DNA of 34,415 bases from an uncultured Bacilli bacterium. Lineage in GTDB: Bacteria; Bacillota_I; Bacilli_A; ML615J-28; CAG-313. Below are positions 18,408 through 28,142 of the stretch, piece after piece. Location of the stretch: contig CATLBQ010000016.1 of NCBI GenBank assembly GCA_949879765.1, positions 1 through 34,415 of the forward strand, in the 5' to 3' direction. The notes below the pieces were generated by a model. That model was given only the letters and a program-made list of their open reading frames with translations, did not search any database and was not told where the DNA came from. The position numbers and the translations under genes were made by a program. Within the stretch, counting starts at the first letter, position 1; every line of letters starts with the position of its first letter.

Positions 18408-18946
18408 TAAGCTAATTCTAACTCTTCTGCAATCAGTTGGAATACTGCATACGCAGGTTGATAATCGTGTTGATGAATACCTAAATCTTCTAGTGTCGCA
18501 TCTAGTGAAAGGGTATATTCATGTTCTACTTCCTTTTGATGTGTAAAGATGCCATCTAGTTGTTCTAGCAGCCGGTTGAGTTCTTTTTCAGTTTCTTCTG
18601 TTAATAATTCTTCTGAAGAAAGAAAGGATTTATAATCTTCTATACAAATAGAATAAAGTAACAATTCGCTATAGTGCTCAAATGTTTCTTTGTTTTTATC
18701 AAAACAGTCTTCATAATATGTTTTCATGTCAGCTAACACATTGGATAAAAATCCATAACCGATATCAAAGATTTCTTCTAAATCTTCGTTTACCTTTTCC
18801 CCTGTTTCATATTGATGATAGATATACTCCGTAACCTTGAGTACATCCGCAATCGCATAGTATACATTAGCACCATGGGTTTTTAACATATCTAATAGTT
18901 CATCGCATTCCCCAATATATTTTTCATAATCTTCATAGATATTCAT
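18407..18946 (-). CDS. Acidic helical protein of unknown function
   Basis: 179 aa from ATG 18946, giving MNIYEDYEKYIGECDELLDM with AGAGG upstream. It is very acidic, almost all-helical and without membrane segments, signal peptide or Cys motifs. I do not recognise a family. The C-terminus contains LEDLGIHQHDYQPAYAVFQL. It is divergent from hslO across about 155 bp, and a TATAAT about 30 bases upstream of the start could be its promoter. It is probably a lineage-specific cytosolic protein. Confidence 0.75.
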   Translation of the reverse strand: MNIYEDYEKYIGECDELLDMLKTHGANVYYAIADVLKVTEYIYHQYETGEKVNEDLEEIFDIGYGFLSNVLADMKTYYEDCFDKNKETFEHYSELLLYSICIEDYKSFLSSEELLTEETEKELNRLLEQLDGIFTHQKEVEHEYTLSLDATLEDLGIHQHDYQPAYAVFQLIAEELELA

Positions 18947-19101
18947 AGGATTACCTCTTTTTCTTTTGTTCTTCAATTAATTATATTATATACCAAGAAT
19001 TGGGTTTTACGCAAATAGAATGCGAAAAGTATTTTTTTGTTTTTATTTTCCAAATTGTGGTATACTAAATATAAGAAAATAGAACATCAAGAGGTGAAAA
19101 G

Positions 19102-19980
19102 ATGAAAGATGAAATTGTAAAAGCACTCGCCTATCAAAAGTCAGTTCGTGTATATGCGGTATCGACAAAAGACGTATTGAATGAAATTGGAGATCGTTTT
19201 CAGTTTTATCCTAGTGCACTAGATGTACTGGGTAGATCACTGAGTATGGGGGCAATGATGGGTTCTATGTTGAAACTAAATGAAACCTTGACCCTTAAAA
19301 TTGAAGGAGATGGACCAATTGGAAAAATCATCATTGATAGTGATGCCCATGGTCATATTCGAGGTTACGCCGAAAACCCCCATTGTCATTTTGAATATGT
19401 CGATGGAAGATTAAATGCCAAACAAACCGTTGGTACAACTGGTTTTATTAGTGTCATTAAAGATTTAAAATTAAAAGAGCCCTTTATTGGTTCTACTCCT
19501 TTGATTAGTGGAGAGATTGCTGAAGACTTTGCTTATTATTTTCAAGTCAGTGAACAAGTTCCATCTGCGGTAGGGCTTGGTGTACTTGTCAATGAAGATA
19601 CCCACGCTGCAGCAAGTGGCGGCTTCATTATTCAGTTGCTCCCCAATACACCTGAAGAAGTCATTCAAAAGTTAGAACAAAAATTATCCATGATTCCTAG
19701 TGTATCAGAAATGTTATCTTCTGGATATACACCAACCGATATCATTTATAATATTGTAGATGACGTGGAAATCATTGAAACCATACCTGTTACTTTTCAA
19801 TGTAGTTGTAGTAAAGAACGATTCGCTAGAGGAATTTTATCGCTTGGTCAAGCCGAAATTCAAGATATGATAGATGAAAATAAGCCCCAAGAAACCATTT
19901 GTCATTTTTGTGCCAAAACATATCTGTTTACTACAGATGAATTAAAAGAATTATATACAGTTGCAAAACAGAAGGAGTAA
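19102..19980 (+). CDS. hslO: Redox-regulated chaperone Hsp33
   Basis: 292 aa. Hsp33 is a cytosolic holdase switched on by oxidation. The N-terminal core has MGAMMGSMLKLNETLTLKIE, and DAHGHIRGYAENP is typical of the family. The C-terminal zinc switch is complete: CSCS near residue 235 (Cys-x-Cys) and CHFC near 271 (Cys-x-x-Cys). A TGG-TATACT extended -10 at 19058-19066 lies upstream, and AGAGGTG precedes the start. The next gene starts two bases after its stop, so they form an operon. Confidence 0.96.
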   Translation: MKDEIVKALAYQKSVRVYAVSTKDVLNEIGDRFQFYPSALDVLGRSLSMGAMMGSMLKLNETLTLKIEGDGPIGKIIIDSDAHGHIRGYAENPHCHFEYVDGRLNAKQTVGTTGFISVIKDLKLKEPFIGSTPLISGEIAEDFAYYFQVSEQVPSAVGLGVLVNEDTHAAASGGFIIQLLPNTPEEVIQKLEQKLSMIPSVSEMLSSGYTPTDIIYNIVDDVEIIETIPVTFQCSCSKERFARGILSLGQAEIQDMIDENKPQETICHFCAKTYLFTTDELKELYTVAKQKE

Positions 19981-19981
19981 A

Positions 19982-20998
19982 ATGATGTTAAATATTCAAT
20001 TATTAAAACAATTAACTTCGATACCCAGTCCATCTGGATATACGATGCATCAAGTAGAATTTATCAAGCAATATGTCCAGTCTCTTGGTTATACCCCTTT
20101 TCAAAATCAAAAGGGCAATGTATTTGTTGAAATCAAAGGAAAATTGGCCTATACAACTGCTCTTTGTGCCCATATCGATACCCTTGGTTTAATGGTTCGA
20201 AGTATTGATGCCAAAGGTCAAATCCTCTTTACCACTATTGGTGGACCACTCCTTCAAACATACGATGGTGTATATTGCAAAATCCATACTAGAAATGGAA
20301 GTATCTATACAGGAACAGTCCTTTCTACTTCCCCTAGTGTCCATGTCTTTCCCGATGCCAAATCCAAAGCTAGAGATATTGAACATATGTATATCCGTTT
20401 GGATGAACTTGTATATAGCAAACAAGATGTACTTGATTTAGGTATTGAAGTAGGTGATTTCATCTCCATTGACCCTCAGTTTGAATATACCGAAAAAGGC
20501 TTTATTAAAACGAGATTTTTAGATGATTTAGCAAGTGCCTTTTTGTTACTTGAATTATTAAAAGCCATTCAAGAACAACATTTTGTGCCTGTTCATAACC
20601 TATTATTTGCTTTTACCACCTATGAAGAAGTAGGTCATGGTTGTGCCCATATTCCACCTGTTGATGAAATGTTAGTTGTGGATATGGGATGTGTGGGAGC
20701 TGATTTAACTTGCACGGAAGAAATGGTTTCTATTTGTGCCAAAGATGCATCTGGCCCTTATGATTATCAAATGACATCTACTTTGATTCAATTGGCCAAA
20801 GACAATGGTTTACATTATGCAATAGATGTGTATCCTATGTATTCTTCTGATGGCTCTAGTGCATTACGAGGCGGAAATGATGTAAAATGTGCTTTGATTG
20901 GATCAGGTATTCAAGCGTCCCATGGAATGGAACGAACACATATTCATGGCCTAATGCAAACCTATCGGTTGATTCTGCTTTATATTGGGATGAAATAG
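19982..20998 (+). CDS. M42-family metallo-aminopeptidase
   Basis: 338 aa from ATG 19982, with an adjacent ATG at 19985 equally possible; GAAGGAG lies 4-7 bases upstream inside the end of hslO. M42 enzymes are cytosolic dodecameric aminopeptidases with two metals. Visible ligands are the His in LCAHIDTLGL, Asp in LDDLASAF, the Glu pair in TYEEVGHG, Asp in VVDMGCVGAD and His in ERTHIHG. SSDGSSALRGG and ASHGMERTHIHG are family signatures. It is co-transcribed with hslO and closed by a terminator at 21025. Confidence 0.92.
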   Translation: MMLNIQLLKQLTSIPSPSGYTMHQVEFIKQYVQSLGYTPFQNQKGNVFVEIKGKLAYTTALCAHIDTLGLMVRSIDAKGQILFTTIGGPLLQTYDGVYCKIHTRNGSIYTGTVLSTSPSVHVFPDAKSKARDIEHMYIRLDELVYSKQDVLDLGIEVGDFISIDPQFEYTEKGFIKTRFLDDLASAFLLLELLKAIQEQHFVPVHNLLFAFTTYEEVGHGCAHIPPVDEMLVVDMGCVGADLTCTEEMVSICAKDASGPYDYQMTSTLIQLAKDNGLHYAIDVYPMYSSDGSSALRGGNDVKCALIGSGIQASHGMERTHIHGLMQTYRLILLYIGMK

Positions 20999-21024
20999 CC
21001 TTGTAAAACGGGTAGTGATGTGCT

Positions 21025-21057
21025 AAAAATACGATATCTTTACGATATCGTATTTTT
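21025..21057. terminator. Bidirectional terminator between M42 peptidase and membrane protein genes
   Basis: AAAAATACGATATC-TTTAC-GATATCGTATTTTT is a 14 bp perfect stem followed by more T. The stop codon of the convergent membrane protein gene (21040-21042) lies inside the loop. Confidence 0.88.
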
Positions 21058-21720
21058 TTTCCTATTCTTTTTATTTTTACTAGAACCACCTAAATCTAAG
21101 TCTACATCAAAATCAAAGTCACCACCTAATACGATGAGGGCAATAATAATGGCTACAATGATAACCGAATAAGAGCAAAGCAATAGTGATTTCATCAATT
21201 GAGGTAAATCATCACTATGAATGTATACCGCAATCATCAAAGCCAATTGAACAATCATATGATATCCAAAGGTAGAAAGCCAAGTTGTTTTGACAAATAT
21301 AATCAAAAAGATATAGGCAACAATAGATACAATCACCAAAATGATAACAACTCGTTTAATCACCAAAGGGTTTTGTTCGATGATTGGAATTTTAGTAATC
21401 AGATAAACCATCCATAAAAAGGCAAGACAAAGGCCATTGATACCAAGTAGTTGTATAAAAGATAACTGATAGCCTTTATAAATAATCCAAGTATGAATGG
21501 CAAATCCTAAAGCAACACCATTTAAAAACAAACAAAAGATATGAACGGGTGTACTATTTCGACATATTATAGCAAACAAAACACTAATGACTAAAATGAT
21601 AGCCGTAATAATCAAAAGTGTTTTGGGCATTAGTTTCGTATCGATTAACAACACATGCGTTAGTGATGAAACTAGAAAAAAGAGTGCAGAGCAGCTAGAA
21701 ACTATTATAATTTTAGACAT
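21040..21720 (-). CDS. Multi-pass membrane protein with acidic/basic tail, unknown function
   Basis: 226 aa from ATG 21720 (MSKIIIVSSCSALFFLVSSL), with AAGGAAGGG upstream. About seven transmembrane helices span residues 4-195. They are followed by a short, strikingly acidic stretch, GGDFDFDVDLDLGG, and a basic end, SSKNKKNRKKNTIS. The alternating Asp/hydrophobic segment could bind cations or a partner protein; that is a guess. No family is recognised. It has no close partner and lies between convergent genes. Confidence 0.75.
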   Translation of the reverse strand: MSKIIIVSSCSALFFLVSSLTHVLLIDTKLMPKTLLIITAIILVISVLFAIICRNSTPVHIFCLFLNGVALGFAIHTWIIYKGYQLSFIQLLGINGLCLAFLWMVYLITKIPIIEQNPLVIKRVVIILVIVSIVAYIFLIIFVKTTWLSTFGYHMIVQLALMIAVYIHSDDLPQLMKSLLLCSYSVIIVAIIIALIVLGGDFDFDVDLDLGGSSKNKKNRKKNTIS

Positions 21721-21787
21721 AGATATCCCTTCCTTTTTCTTATTATACCCAAACATCCCTCTATTTGTCAATAGTTTTTATATTTAC

Positions 21788-22321
21788 TTATTTCTCTAGA
21801 TGCGTTTGAATATATGGATATAATTCATTAAAATACACACTTAGAACTTCTTTTTCAACGCGCTCAAAACTGTCTTGTTCTGGCATCAAAGTAAGGGTCA
21901 ATGCAATCATTGCTTCTAATAATTGATAAGAAAGTTCGGTTGTTTTTGATTGCACGTCTAACTTTATCGTTAATTCAATCAACGTAGGGATTTGTGATAA
22001 TGTAGTATCTATTTTTTGAGTAATTTCATTCAATACTTTTTCTTTGTTATTCAACCAGTCATCTAGATGAATCCCTTGATAAAAACTCGTATAGGCATTC
22101 AATTTTTTTAACATGTTGAAGAGTGCAGGATTTTTAGGGTTATCTTTAATAATGACTTTGGCTAAAATGGCTTGTGTATAAAAATCCATATTCGCTAATA
22201 CGTCATATCTTGAAAATGTTTCTGTTTGTTCTATGGCATTGTCAATGATAAACTCAGCTAAGTGCATCACTTCTAGATATTGTGTATGAATTAAATCAAA
22301 TAATTGTTTATTGTATTTCAT
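21788..22321 (-). CDS. Unknown helical protein translationally coupled to maf
   Basis: 177 aa from ATG 22321 (MKYNKQLFDLIHTQYLEVMH), with AAGGAG seven bases upstream. The gene overlaps the end of maf by 14 bases. It is helical and cytosolic, with no motif I recognise. Overlap with maf suggests co-expression, not a shared function. Confidence 0.8.
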   Translation of the reverse strand: MKYNKQLFDLIHTQYLEVMHLAEFIIDNAIEQTETFSRYDVLANMDFYTQAILAKVIIKDNPKNPALFNMLKKLNAYTSFYQGIHLDDWLNNKEKVLNEITQKIDTTLSQIPTLIELTIKLDVQSKTTELSYQLLEAMIALTLTLMPEQDSFERVEKEVLSVYFNELYPYIQTHLEK

Positions 22322-22874
22322 CTTCAAACTCCTTTAATTCTTGATAAACACGGCAAATTGGTAAACCCACTACATTATAATAATCGCCAACAATCTTAGA
22401 TATATATCTACAAAAACTCCCTTGAATGGCATAAGATCCAGCTTTATCATATATATATTCTTTTTGAGCATAGTCAAGAATTTGTTCTATAGATAAAGCC
22501 ATGACCTCTACTTCTGTTATTTCATGAAAAGTTTTAATTTGTCCTTGATGAATGATAGTAATACCCGTTACGACTTGATGTGTTTTTCCACTTAAACTTT
22601 GTAACATCCAAATTGCTTCTTTTTCATCATGGGGTTTGCCCAAAATCTTGCCCTCTATGGCCACTACTGTATCTGCGCCAAGAACCACTTCGTTAGGATA
22701 GTGCTTGGCCACATCTAGTGCCTTTTGATAAGACAAGTGTTCTACTACCTCAAATAATGTCAATCCATCAGGAATAGTTTCTTGACAAGTAGAGGGTATG
22801 ACTTTGTGTTTGATATGAGCAAGTGTTAGAATTTCCGTTCTTCTTGGTGAATTAGAAGCAAGAATAAGCGCCAT
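22308..22874 (-). CDS. maf: Maf-family nucleotide pyrophosphatase
   Basis: 188 aa. Maf proteins hydrolyse non-canonical nucleoside triphosphates (dTTP/UTP or modified bases) and were first described as septum-formation inhibitors. The signature ILASNSPRRTEIL is at the N-terminus, followed by the active-site segment VVLGADTVV, GKILGKPHDEKEA and LSGKTHQVVTGI. DKAGSYAIQGSF is also conserved. GAGGAG lies upstream, and a TGG-TATAAT extended -10 sits about 40 bases before the start. It overlaps the unknown gene downstream. Confidence 0.95.
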   Translation of the reverse strand: MALILASNSPRRTEILTLAHIKHKVIPSTCQETIPDGLTLFEVVEHLSYQKALDVAKHYPNEVVLGADTVVAIEGKILGKPHDEKEAIWMLQSLSGKTHQVVTGITIIHQGQIKTFHEITEVEVMALSIEQILDYAQKEYIYDKAGSYAIQGSFCRYISKIVGDYYNVVGLPICRVYQELKEFEDEIQ

Positions 22875-22947
22875 AATGTTTATCTCCTCTTATAATATTT
22901 GATTTATTATACCATATTTGTGCTTCTTATGGTCTTTTTTGGCAATA

Positions 22948-22975
22948 AAAAATAGCAAGAAATCTTGCTATTTTT
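22948..22975 (-). terminator. Terminator of the lipoprotein gene
   Basis: AAAAATAGCAAGA-AA-TCTTGCTATTTTT, a 13 bp perfect stem just after the lipoprotein stop codon on the minus strand. It is symmetrical, so it may work both ways. Confidence 0.85.
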
Positions 22976-22977
22976 GA

Positions 22978-23463
22978 TTAAGCTACTTTGGCAGACTTTG
23001 CCCATTCGATAAATTGATCTTTTGAAGCCTCAAAATTCTTTTCAAAACACCAAAAGTTAAGAGTATAATATTTGTCTTTTCCTTCTTTAGAAACCGTCAT
23101 ATACCCATAGGTTTTTCCTTCTACTTCTGCGGTATAACATACATATTCAAAAGTTTGTTGATCATCTTTATATTCTTGAATGGTTAAACCATCACGTTGT
23201 GCATTGGATAAAACCAATTCTGTATATGCATGTAAACTACTAACATTGAGTGTTGATTTTGCATTTCCAATTGCACTAAACCCATATTTATTAGATGCAT
23301 ACGCCATTTCAAAGTCACCACCATCAATTTCTTTAAATTGATTGGTGAGTGTAATGCTTATATCTCCTTTAGTAAATGTTTTTTCTTTTGCAAAACAAGA
23401 AGTAAGTAAAACCGCAAGTAATACTAAACCACTTATTTTTAAACTTTTCATGATTTTATTCAT
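22978..23463 (-). CDS. Small predicted lipoprotein
   Basis: 161 aa. The N-terminus has Lys residues, a hydrophobic core (ISGLVLLAVLL) and the lipobox LTSC with Cys23, so it should be lipidated and anchored on the outer face of the membrane. The mature part is a small alpha/beta domain with no family I recognise. It is flanked by its own promoter (23491-23519) and terminator and stands alone between maf and rqcP. Confidence 0.82.
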   Translation of the reverse strand: MNKIMKSLKISGLVLLAVLLTSCFAKEKTFTKGDISITLTNQFKEIDGGDFEMAYASNKYGFSAIGNAKSTLNVSSLHAYTELVLSNAQRDGLTIQEYKDDQQTFEYVCYTAEVEGKTYGYMTVSKEGKDKYYTLNFWCFEKNFEASKDQFIEWAKSAKVA

Positions 23464-23490
23464 ATTTTTCCTTCTTCCTTTCTCTTTTAT

Positions 23491-23519
23491 ATTGTACCAA
23501 AAAATGGAGATTTATACAA
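23491..23519 (-). promoter_or_regulatory. Promoter of the lipoprotein gene
   Basis: TTGTAT (23519-23514), a 17-base spacer and TACAAT (23496-23491) on the minus strand, with a TGG extended -10. Confidence 0.7.
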
Positions 23520-23569
23520 GAAAATAAACTTTTTTCATGTTGATATTCTTATCTATGGAAGAAAATTTA

Positions 23570-23603
23570 AAAAGGTTGTAAGCACGATGACTTACAACCT
23601 TTT
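23570..23603 (-). terminator. Terminator after rqcP
   Basis: AAAAGGTTGTAAG-loop-CTTACAACCTTTT, a 13 bp perfect stem with an 8-base loop, directly after the rqcP stop. It ends the tilS-ftsH-rqcP operon. Confidence 0.85.
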
Positions 23604-23608
23604 GTATA

Positions 23609-23866
23609 TTAATCTTTAAATGTTTCGTTCACTAATTCATACATCAAACTCGCATCTGCTTTTTTCGTAGAATCAAGTAGTGATGTAATCTCAACTTCAA
23701 CAATTCGCCTTCCATATGCAATCGTAAGATGATCGCCTATTTTCACTTCTTTAGAAGGTTTGGCAACTACACCATTGACTAAAATGCGATCTGCTTCACT
23801 TGCTTCTTTGGCAAGTGTTCTTCTTTTGATGAGCCTAGATACTTTTAAATATTTGTCTAGTCGCAT
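23609..23866 (-). CDS. rqcP: S4-domain ribosome quality-control factor RqcP
   Basis: 85 aa. The S4 RNA-binding signature MRLDKYLKVSRLIKRRTLAK is followed by ADRILVNGVVAKPSKEVKIGD. RqcP (YabO) acts with RqcH on stalled 50S subunits to add Ala tails to unfinished chains. In Bacillus it precedes yabP and yabQ; here it follows ftsH by 10 bases and yabPQ are about 15 kb away. AAGGAAATCAAT lies before the start. Length and content match the family. Confidence 0.93.
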   Translation of the reverse strand: MRLDKYLKVSRLIKRRTLAKEASEADRILVNGVVAKPSKEVKIGDHLTIAYGRRIVEVEITSLLDSTKKADASLMYELVNETFKD

Positions 23867-23876
23867 ATTGATTTCC

Positions 23877-26033
23877 TTATTCTTCTTTGGTATCAGTTTC
23901 GTCTTTTTGTTCAGATGGTGTTACATCAGCAGTTGAGTTTTCATTTTCTACATTTACTCTTTCGACTGGGGTATCGTCAATCATCGCATCTTGAGCCATT
24001 TTGGCTTTTTTCTTTTCCCACCAGTTGAGTTTTCCTGTATTCACCAGTTCATCAATATCTTCTTTGGTAAGGGTTTCTACTTCAACTAAATGTTTGGCAA
24101 TTAAATCCAAAAGTGCCCTATTTTCTTTGATAATTTCAACACCTTGTTGATAGCATTCATCAATAATCTTTCTTACTTCTAAGTCGATTTCATGAGCCAC
24201 TTTATCTGAGAAGTTTTTATCACTCATATAATCACGACCTAAGAATACATTATGTGAACCACTTTCATATTGAACAGGCCCAAGTGAACTCATACCATAT
24301 TCCGTAACCATCGAACGAGCAATAATAGTTGCGCGTTCAAAGTCATTGTGTGCACCTGTTGTCATTTGACCAAAGACAAGTTCTTCTGCAATTCTACCTG
24401 CAAGATAACTGGTAATATTAGCAGTTAAAGATTGTTTCGTTTCTAAGAAAGTTTCTTCCTCTGGTGTCATTAAGTTATATCCTCCTGCATGACCCCGTGG
24501 TACAATGGTTACTTTTTGAACAACTACCGCATGTTTTAATTTTAATCCAATGACCGCATGACCTGCTTCATGGTATGCTACTAGTGCTTTTTCCGTATCT
24601 GTATATTTTTTACTTCTCTTAGCAGGACCCATCATGACTCTATCAATCGCTTCATCTACATGATAAATTTTAATTTCACGGCAATTTTCTCTTGCGGCAA
24701 GTAAAGCGGCTTCATTGAGTAAATTTTCCAAATCGGCACCACTAAATCCTGGTGTACGTCTTGCTACATCAGCAAGATTCACTCTAGGAGATAAATGTTT
24801 ATTTCTAGCATGTACTTTTAAAATGGCTTCGCGTGATAATAAATCAGGATTGCTAATTGTGATTTGTCTATCGAATCTACCTGGTCTAAGTAGCGCTGGG
24901 TCTAAGATATCTGCTCTATTGGTTGCAGCAATGACAATGACACCTGAGTTTGGTGCAAAACCATCCATTTCAACAAGCAACTGGTTGAGTGTTTGTTCTC
25001 TTTCATCATGGCCACCACCAAGACCAGCACCACGTTGACGTCCTACTGCATCAATTTCATCGATAAATAATATACATGGTGCATTTTGTTTTGCGGTCTT
25101 AAACATATCTCTAACACGGCTTGCCCCTACACCTACATATAACTCAACAAAATCAGAACCAGAAATAGTATAAAATGGTACGCCTGCTTCTCCCGCAACT
25201 GCTCTTGCCATTAAGGTTTTACCTGTACCAGGACTACCTAGCAACAAGACACCCTTTGGAATTCTAGCACCCATATCATAATATTTCTTAGGATTCTTTA
25301 AGAAATCCACTAGTTCTACCATTTCTTCTTTTTCTTCTTCAAGTCCTGCTACATCTTTAAAGGTTACACCTGAACGCTTGGCAAGTTTCGCACGACTTCT
25401 TCCAAAATCAAACGCTTGGTTATTGGATTTGGCATTTCTAAGCAAAGAGAAAGCAACAATACCTACTACAAGTACTGTAGCAACAATCATAACAATGCTA
25501 AAGACATCCACCGTTTTATTGGCTTTCGGATTTACTTGAATCGTTGTATATAGTGGATTGGTTAATCCTAATTCTGCGTTATTTGCTTTAATTTCATCGT
25601 TCTTAATCGTAATTTGATTGACAATTTCTAAAATTAAATCTCTATCACGTTCTGTACCTTGGAATGCATAGGCTTTTCCTTCTGATGCGATTCCCATACA
25701 ATTAGAGGTTGATTTTTCATATAATGTAAAGATATAGAAATCATTCCCATCACCTGTTGCACCACGCCATATGATTTTACTAATGTTGATTTTATCTGGT
25801 GCTAAAATGGCTTCCCTTAGCTCTTCATCTTTTAATTCACCTTCATAAGCCTTGGCACCATCAGATGCACTATTGAAGAATTTTTCGTAGAATTCTTCTC
25901 GTTTTTTAATTTCAGTAGCTCTTGTTCCTACGCATGACCCCGCAAATACTGTAGCGATAATTGCAAGAATAATACCAAAAATAATGATGTCTCCAATGAG
26001 ACGTCTTTTAGGCGTTTTTTTCATGTCTGCCAT
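23877..26033 (-). CDS. ftsH: ATP-dependent membrane metalloprotease FtsH
   Basis: 718 aa. Two membrane helices (about 12-30 and 176-198) flank an extracytoplasmic domain. The AAA+ domain has Walker A GSPGTGKT at 266-273, Walker B ILFIDEID at 321-328 and the SRH region with RPGRFDR. The zinc protease site HEAGH is at 488-492. FtsH forms a membrane-bound hexamer that degrades membrane and regulatory proteins. The C-terminal 40 residues are a low-complexity acidic tail. AAGGAGG precedes the start, and the gene follows tilS by 14 bases, as in many Bacillota. Confidence 0.98.
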   Translation of the reverse strand: MADMKKTPKRRLIGDIIIFGIILAIIATVFAGSCVGTRATEIKKREEFYEKFFNSASDGAKAYEGELKDEELREAILAPDKINISKIIWRGATGDGNDFYIFTLYEKSTSNCMGIASEGKAYAFQGTERDRDLILEIVNQITIKNDEIKANNAELGLTNPLYTTIQVNPKANKTVDVFSIVMIVATVLVVGIVAFSLLRNAKSNNQAFDFGRSRAKLAKRSGVTFKDVAGLEEEKEEMVELVDFLKNPKKYYDMGARIPKGVLLLGSPGTGKTLMARAVAGEAGVPFYTISGSDFVELYVGVGASRVRDMFKTAKQNAPCILFIDEIDAVGRQRGAGLGGGHDEREQTLNQLLVEMDGFAPNSGVIVIAATNRADILDPALLRPGRFDRQITISNPDLLSREAILKVHARNKHLSPRVNLADVARRTPGFSGADLENLLNEAALLAARENCREIKIYHVDEAIDRVMMGPAKRSKKYTDTEKALVAYHEAGHAVIGLKLKHAVVVQKVTIVPRGHAGGYNLMTPEEETFLETKQSLTANITSYLAGRIAEELVFGQMTTGAHNDFERATIIARSMVTEYGMSSLGPVQYESGSHNVFLGRDYMSDKNFSDKVAHEIDLEVRKIIDECYQQGVEIIKENRALLDLIAKHLVEVETLTKEDIDELVNTGKLNWWEKKKAKMAQDAMIDDTPVERVNVENENSTADVTPSEQKDETDTKEE

Positions 26034-26047
26034 AATTTTCCTCCTTG

Positions 26048-27340
26048 TTACTTTTTAGTGTAGCCAAGTACTGCTACAACACAATTGTTTTGATCACATA
26101 ATAATAATATGTTTTGTCTTTCTAAATATGGTACTTTTAAATCTGTCAAATAATCACTTATGCTTTTTGTACCTGATTTCAATTTGATTTTATCGCCGTT
26201 TTCTCTTGTACGAATCACAAACGGATAACCAGGGTTATTATACCACAACTGTTGTGTAGATGTAATAAAAGTACAAATATTTTTGCCTACTTCTATCTTA
26301 CGATTTTCTGGTAAAATATATGTCCCCTCTTTTTCTATTGTCTGATAAAACGCTGTTTTTTCGATACTTCTTGTGGTAAAAATAACATATCCATATTCTT
26401 TGATAAAATTTAATTGTAAATTGACTGGATAGACAATTTTTGATTTTGGTGAAGCTATTTGTTTTTGAATATTGTGCATAGCCTCTTTTGATAAATCAAA
26501 TGATTTAAGTAATCTAAATAGAACTTGTTCTTGTAAAAAAGCATCTAGTTGTTCAAAATCAACTCTATTGATTTTTACAAAATAATCATTATTAGTATGA
26601 ACCAAATTCAATGTTTTAATAAAATTTATTTCCAATTTTTCGAAATAATCCGATGCATGAAAAAGCGTTGTACTATAATTGACAATGGCTTTGGCTAGAT
26701 TGGGATTTTCTTGTTTGAGCATAGGCATTACGTGATGCCTAATTCTATTTCTCATATAGTCATCTGTATCATTGGATGCATCTTCATAATAAGTAATATG
26801 GTTATCTTTTGCATATGTATAAATTTCATCTTTTGTAATACCCAAAAGTGGTCGATACAATATACAATCTTGATAATGAGATAATGTTCTAATGCCTGCG
26901 TATCCTTCTAGTGAAGCAGAGCGAATCAAACGCATCAAAATAGTTTCTAGGTTGTCATCCGCATGATGTGCAAGTAAAATTATCTCTATTTGTTCTTGTT
27001 TGGCAATGGTATAAAAATACTGATATCGTAATGTTCTTGCCCATTCTTGAAAGTTACTACCTTCATAATGTGGGAGTTTGTGCGTATAACAGCGAATCCC
27101 CAATTTCTGAGTATAGTATTGAATAAATGCTTCTTCTTCTATAGAGGCAAGACGTTTTTGATGATTGATGTGTACAACCACGATATCTTCTTTGGCTTTG
27201 ATCAAACCAAGAAGATGTAATAGCACCATTGAATCAACACCAGTTGAACAAGCCAAAAGCACTTTTTTGCCTTGCAACTTCTCCTTCATTTGATGAAGTA
27301 CATTACTTATATTTTGATTTTCAGTCCCTTGCTTTTCCAT
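26048..27340 (-). CDS. tilS: tRNA(Ile)-lysidine synthase
   Basis: 430 aa. TilS converts C34 of tRNA-Ile(CAU) to lysidine using ATP and lysine. The N-terminal PP-loop reads [17 protein letters not shown] (SxGxDS pattern). [19 protein letters not shown] and the linker [12 protein letters not shown]-like segment ([14 protein letters not shown]) are typical. The C-terminal tRNA-binding domain ends [21 protein letters not shown] lies before the start. It leads the tilS-ftsH-rqcP operon; hprT, usually between tilS and ftsH, is missing. Confidence 0.96.
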   Translation of the reverse strand: MEKQGTENQNISNVLHQMKEKLQGKKVLLACSTGVDSMVLLHLLGLIKAKEDIVVVHINHQKRLASIEEEAFIQYYTQKLGIRCYTHKLPHYEGSNFQEWARTLRYQYFYTIAKQEQIEIILLAHHADDNLETILMRLIRSASLEGYAGIRTLSHYQDCILYRPLLGITKDEIYTYAKDNHITYYEDASNDTDDYMRNRIRHHVMPMLKQENPNLAKAIVNYSTTLFHASDYFEKLEINFIKTLNLVHTNNDYFVKINRVDFEQLDAFLQEQVLFRLLKSFDLSKEAMHNIQKQIASPKSKIVYPVNLQLNFIKEYGYVIFTTRSIEKTAFYQTIEKEGTYILPENRKIEVGKNICTFITSTQQLWYNNPGYPFVIRTRENGDKIKLKSGTKSISDYLTDLKVPYLERQNILLLCDQNNCVVAVLGYTKK

Positions 27341-27367
27341 GTTTCACCCATTATTACTCCATGATGT

Positions 27368-27396
27368 ATTATACTATAATTTCCAAATTTTGTAAA
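27368..27396 (-). promoter_or_regulatory. Promoter of the tilS-ftsH-rqcP operon
   Basis: TTTACA (27396-27391), a 17-base spacer and TATAAT (27373-27368) on the minus strand, about 28 bases before the tilS start. Confidence 0.78.
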
Positions 27397-27501
27397 ACAA
27401 ATGATGTTAAAGTGAGATTTATTTTTAAATCTTTTAGAATAACTTCACATTTGTATTTTGTTTTTTCTATTATTGTTTATCTATTTTTTCCTATTTATAC
27501 T

Positions 27502-27532
27502 AAAAACACTTTACTAATAGTAAAGTGTTTTT
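27502..27532 (-). terminator. Terminator after clpP
   Basis: AAAAACACTTTAC-loop-GTAAAGTGTTTTT, a 13 bp perfect stem with a 5-base loop, directly after the clpP stop on the minus strand. It separates the AAA+/clpP operon from tilS. Confidence 0.85.
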
Positions 27533-27539
27533 TAAAGAA

Positions 27540-28124
27540 TCATAAAGCTTTTCTTTTGGATAAAATGACCTTATCAATGAGTCCATATTGATGGGCCTCT
27601 ACCGCATTCATAATGTAATCCCGGTCCGTATCTTTTTGAATGGTTTGAACCGATTGTCCAGTATTTTCTGATAAAATATAATTCAACCGATCTCTTGTTT
27701 TTTTCAAATGATCCGCAACAAGAATAATATCTGAGGCTTGGCCTTGTGCTCCTCCTAGTGGTTGATGAATCAATATTTCGCAATTTTCAGTTGCCATTCG
27801 CATACCTTTTGTTCCTGCGGATAATAGAAATGCCCCCATGCTTGCCGCAAGACCTAATCCAACCGTTGCAATTTTGGCATCAATATAATTCATTGTATCA
27901 TAAATTGCGAGTCCGTCTGATATACTTCCACCAGGACTATTGATTTGGATAGTGATGATTCGATCTTCTAAAGGGATATCTTTGATTTTAAATTTATTAT
28001 CCAAATACTGTAACTGACTAATGACCATTTCTGCCATAGCTGTATCAATTGGACCAAAGATATTTACTGTATTCCTATCTAAGGCATACATAGGGCTAAA
28101 TTTTTCATCATATGTTCTTGCCAT
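27540..28124 (-). CDS. clpP: Divergent ClpP-family serine protease
   Basis: 194 aa. ClpP forms a barrel protease that needs an AAA+ partner. The catalytic triad is visible: Ser in LAASMGAFLL, His in LIHQPLGGAQGQA and Asp in KDTDRDYIM; the oxyanion segment INSPGGSISDG is intact. The N-terminal region is unlike housekeeping ClpP. It lacks the usual LxxRIIxLG start, has RNTVNIFGPIDTAMAEMVIS instead, and carries extra residues KIKDIPLEDR before the INSPGG strand. It is the last gene of an operon with an AAA+ ATPase and two YbjN-like genes, with AAGGAG upstream and only an 18 bp gap, so it is probably a second, dedicated ClpP. Whether a housekeeping copy exists elsewhere cannot be seen. Confidence 0.93.
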   Translation of the reverse strand: MARTYDEKFSPMYALDRNTVNIFGPIDTAMAEMVISQLQYLDNKFKIKDIPLEDRIITIQINSPGGSISDGLAIYDTMNYIDAKIATVGLGLAASMGAFLLSAGTKGMRMATENCEILIHQPLGGAQGQASDIILVADHLKKTRDRLNYILSENTGQSVQTIQKDTDRDYIMNAVEAHQYGLIDKVILSKRKAL

Positions 28125-28142
28125 CGTCTTTCTCCTTAATGA

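Noticed and set aside
24715-25038. Plus-strand open frame of 107 codons within ftsH
   Set aside because: It is antisense to the conserved AAA+ domain of ftsH and is a reflection of its codon use.
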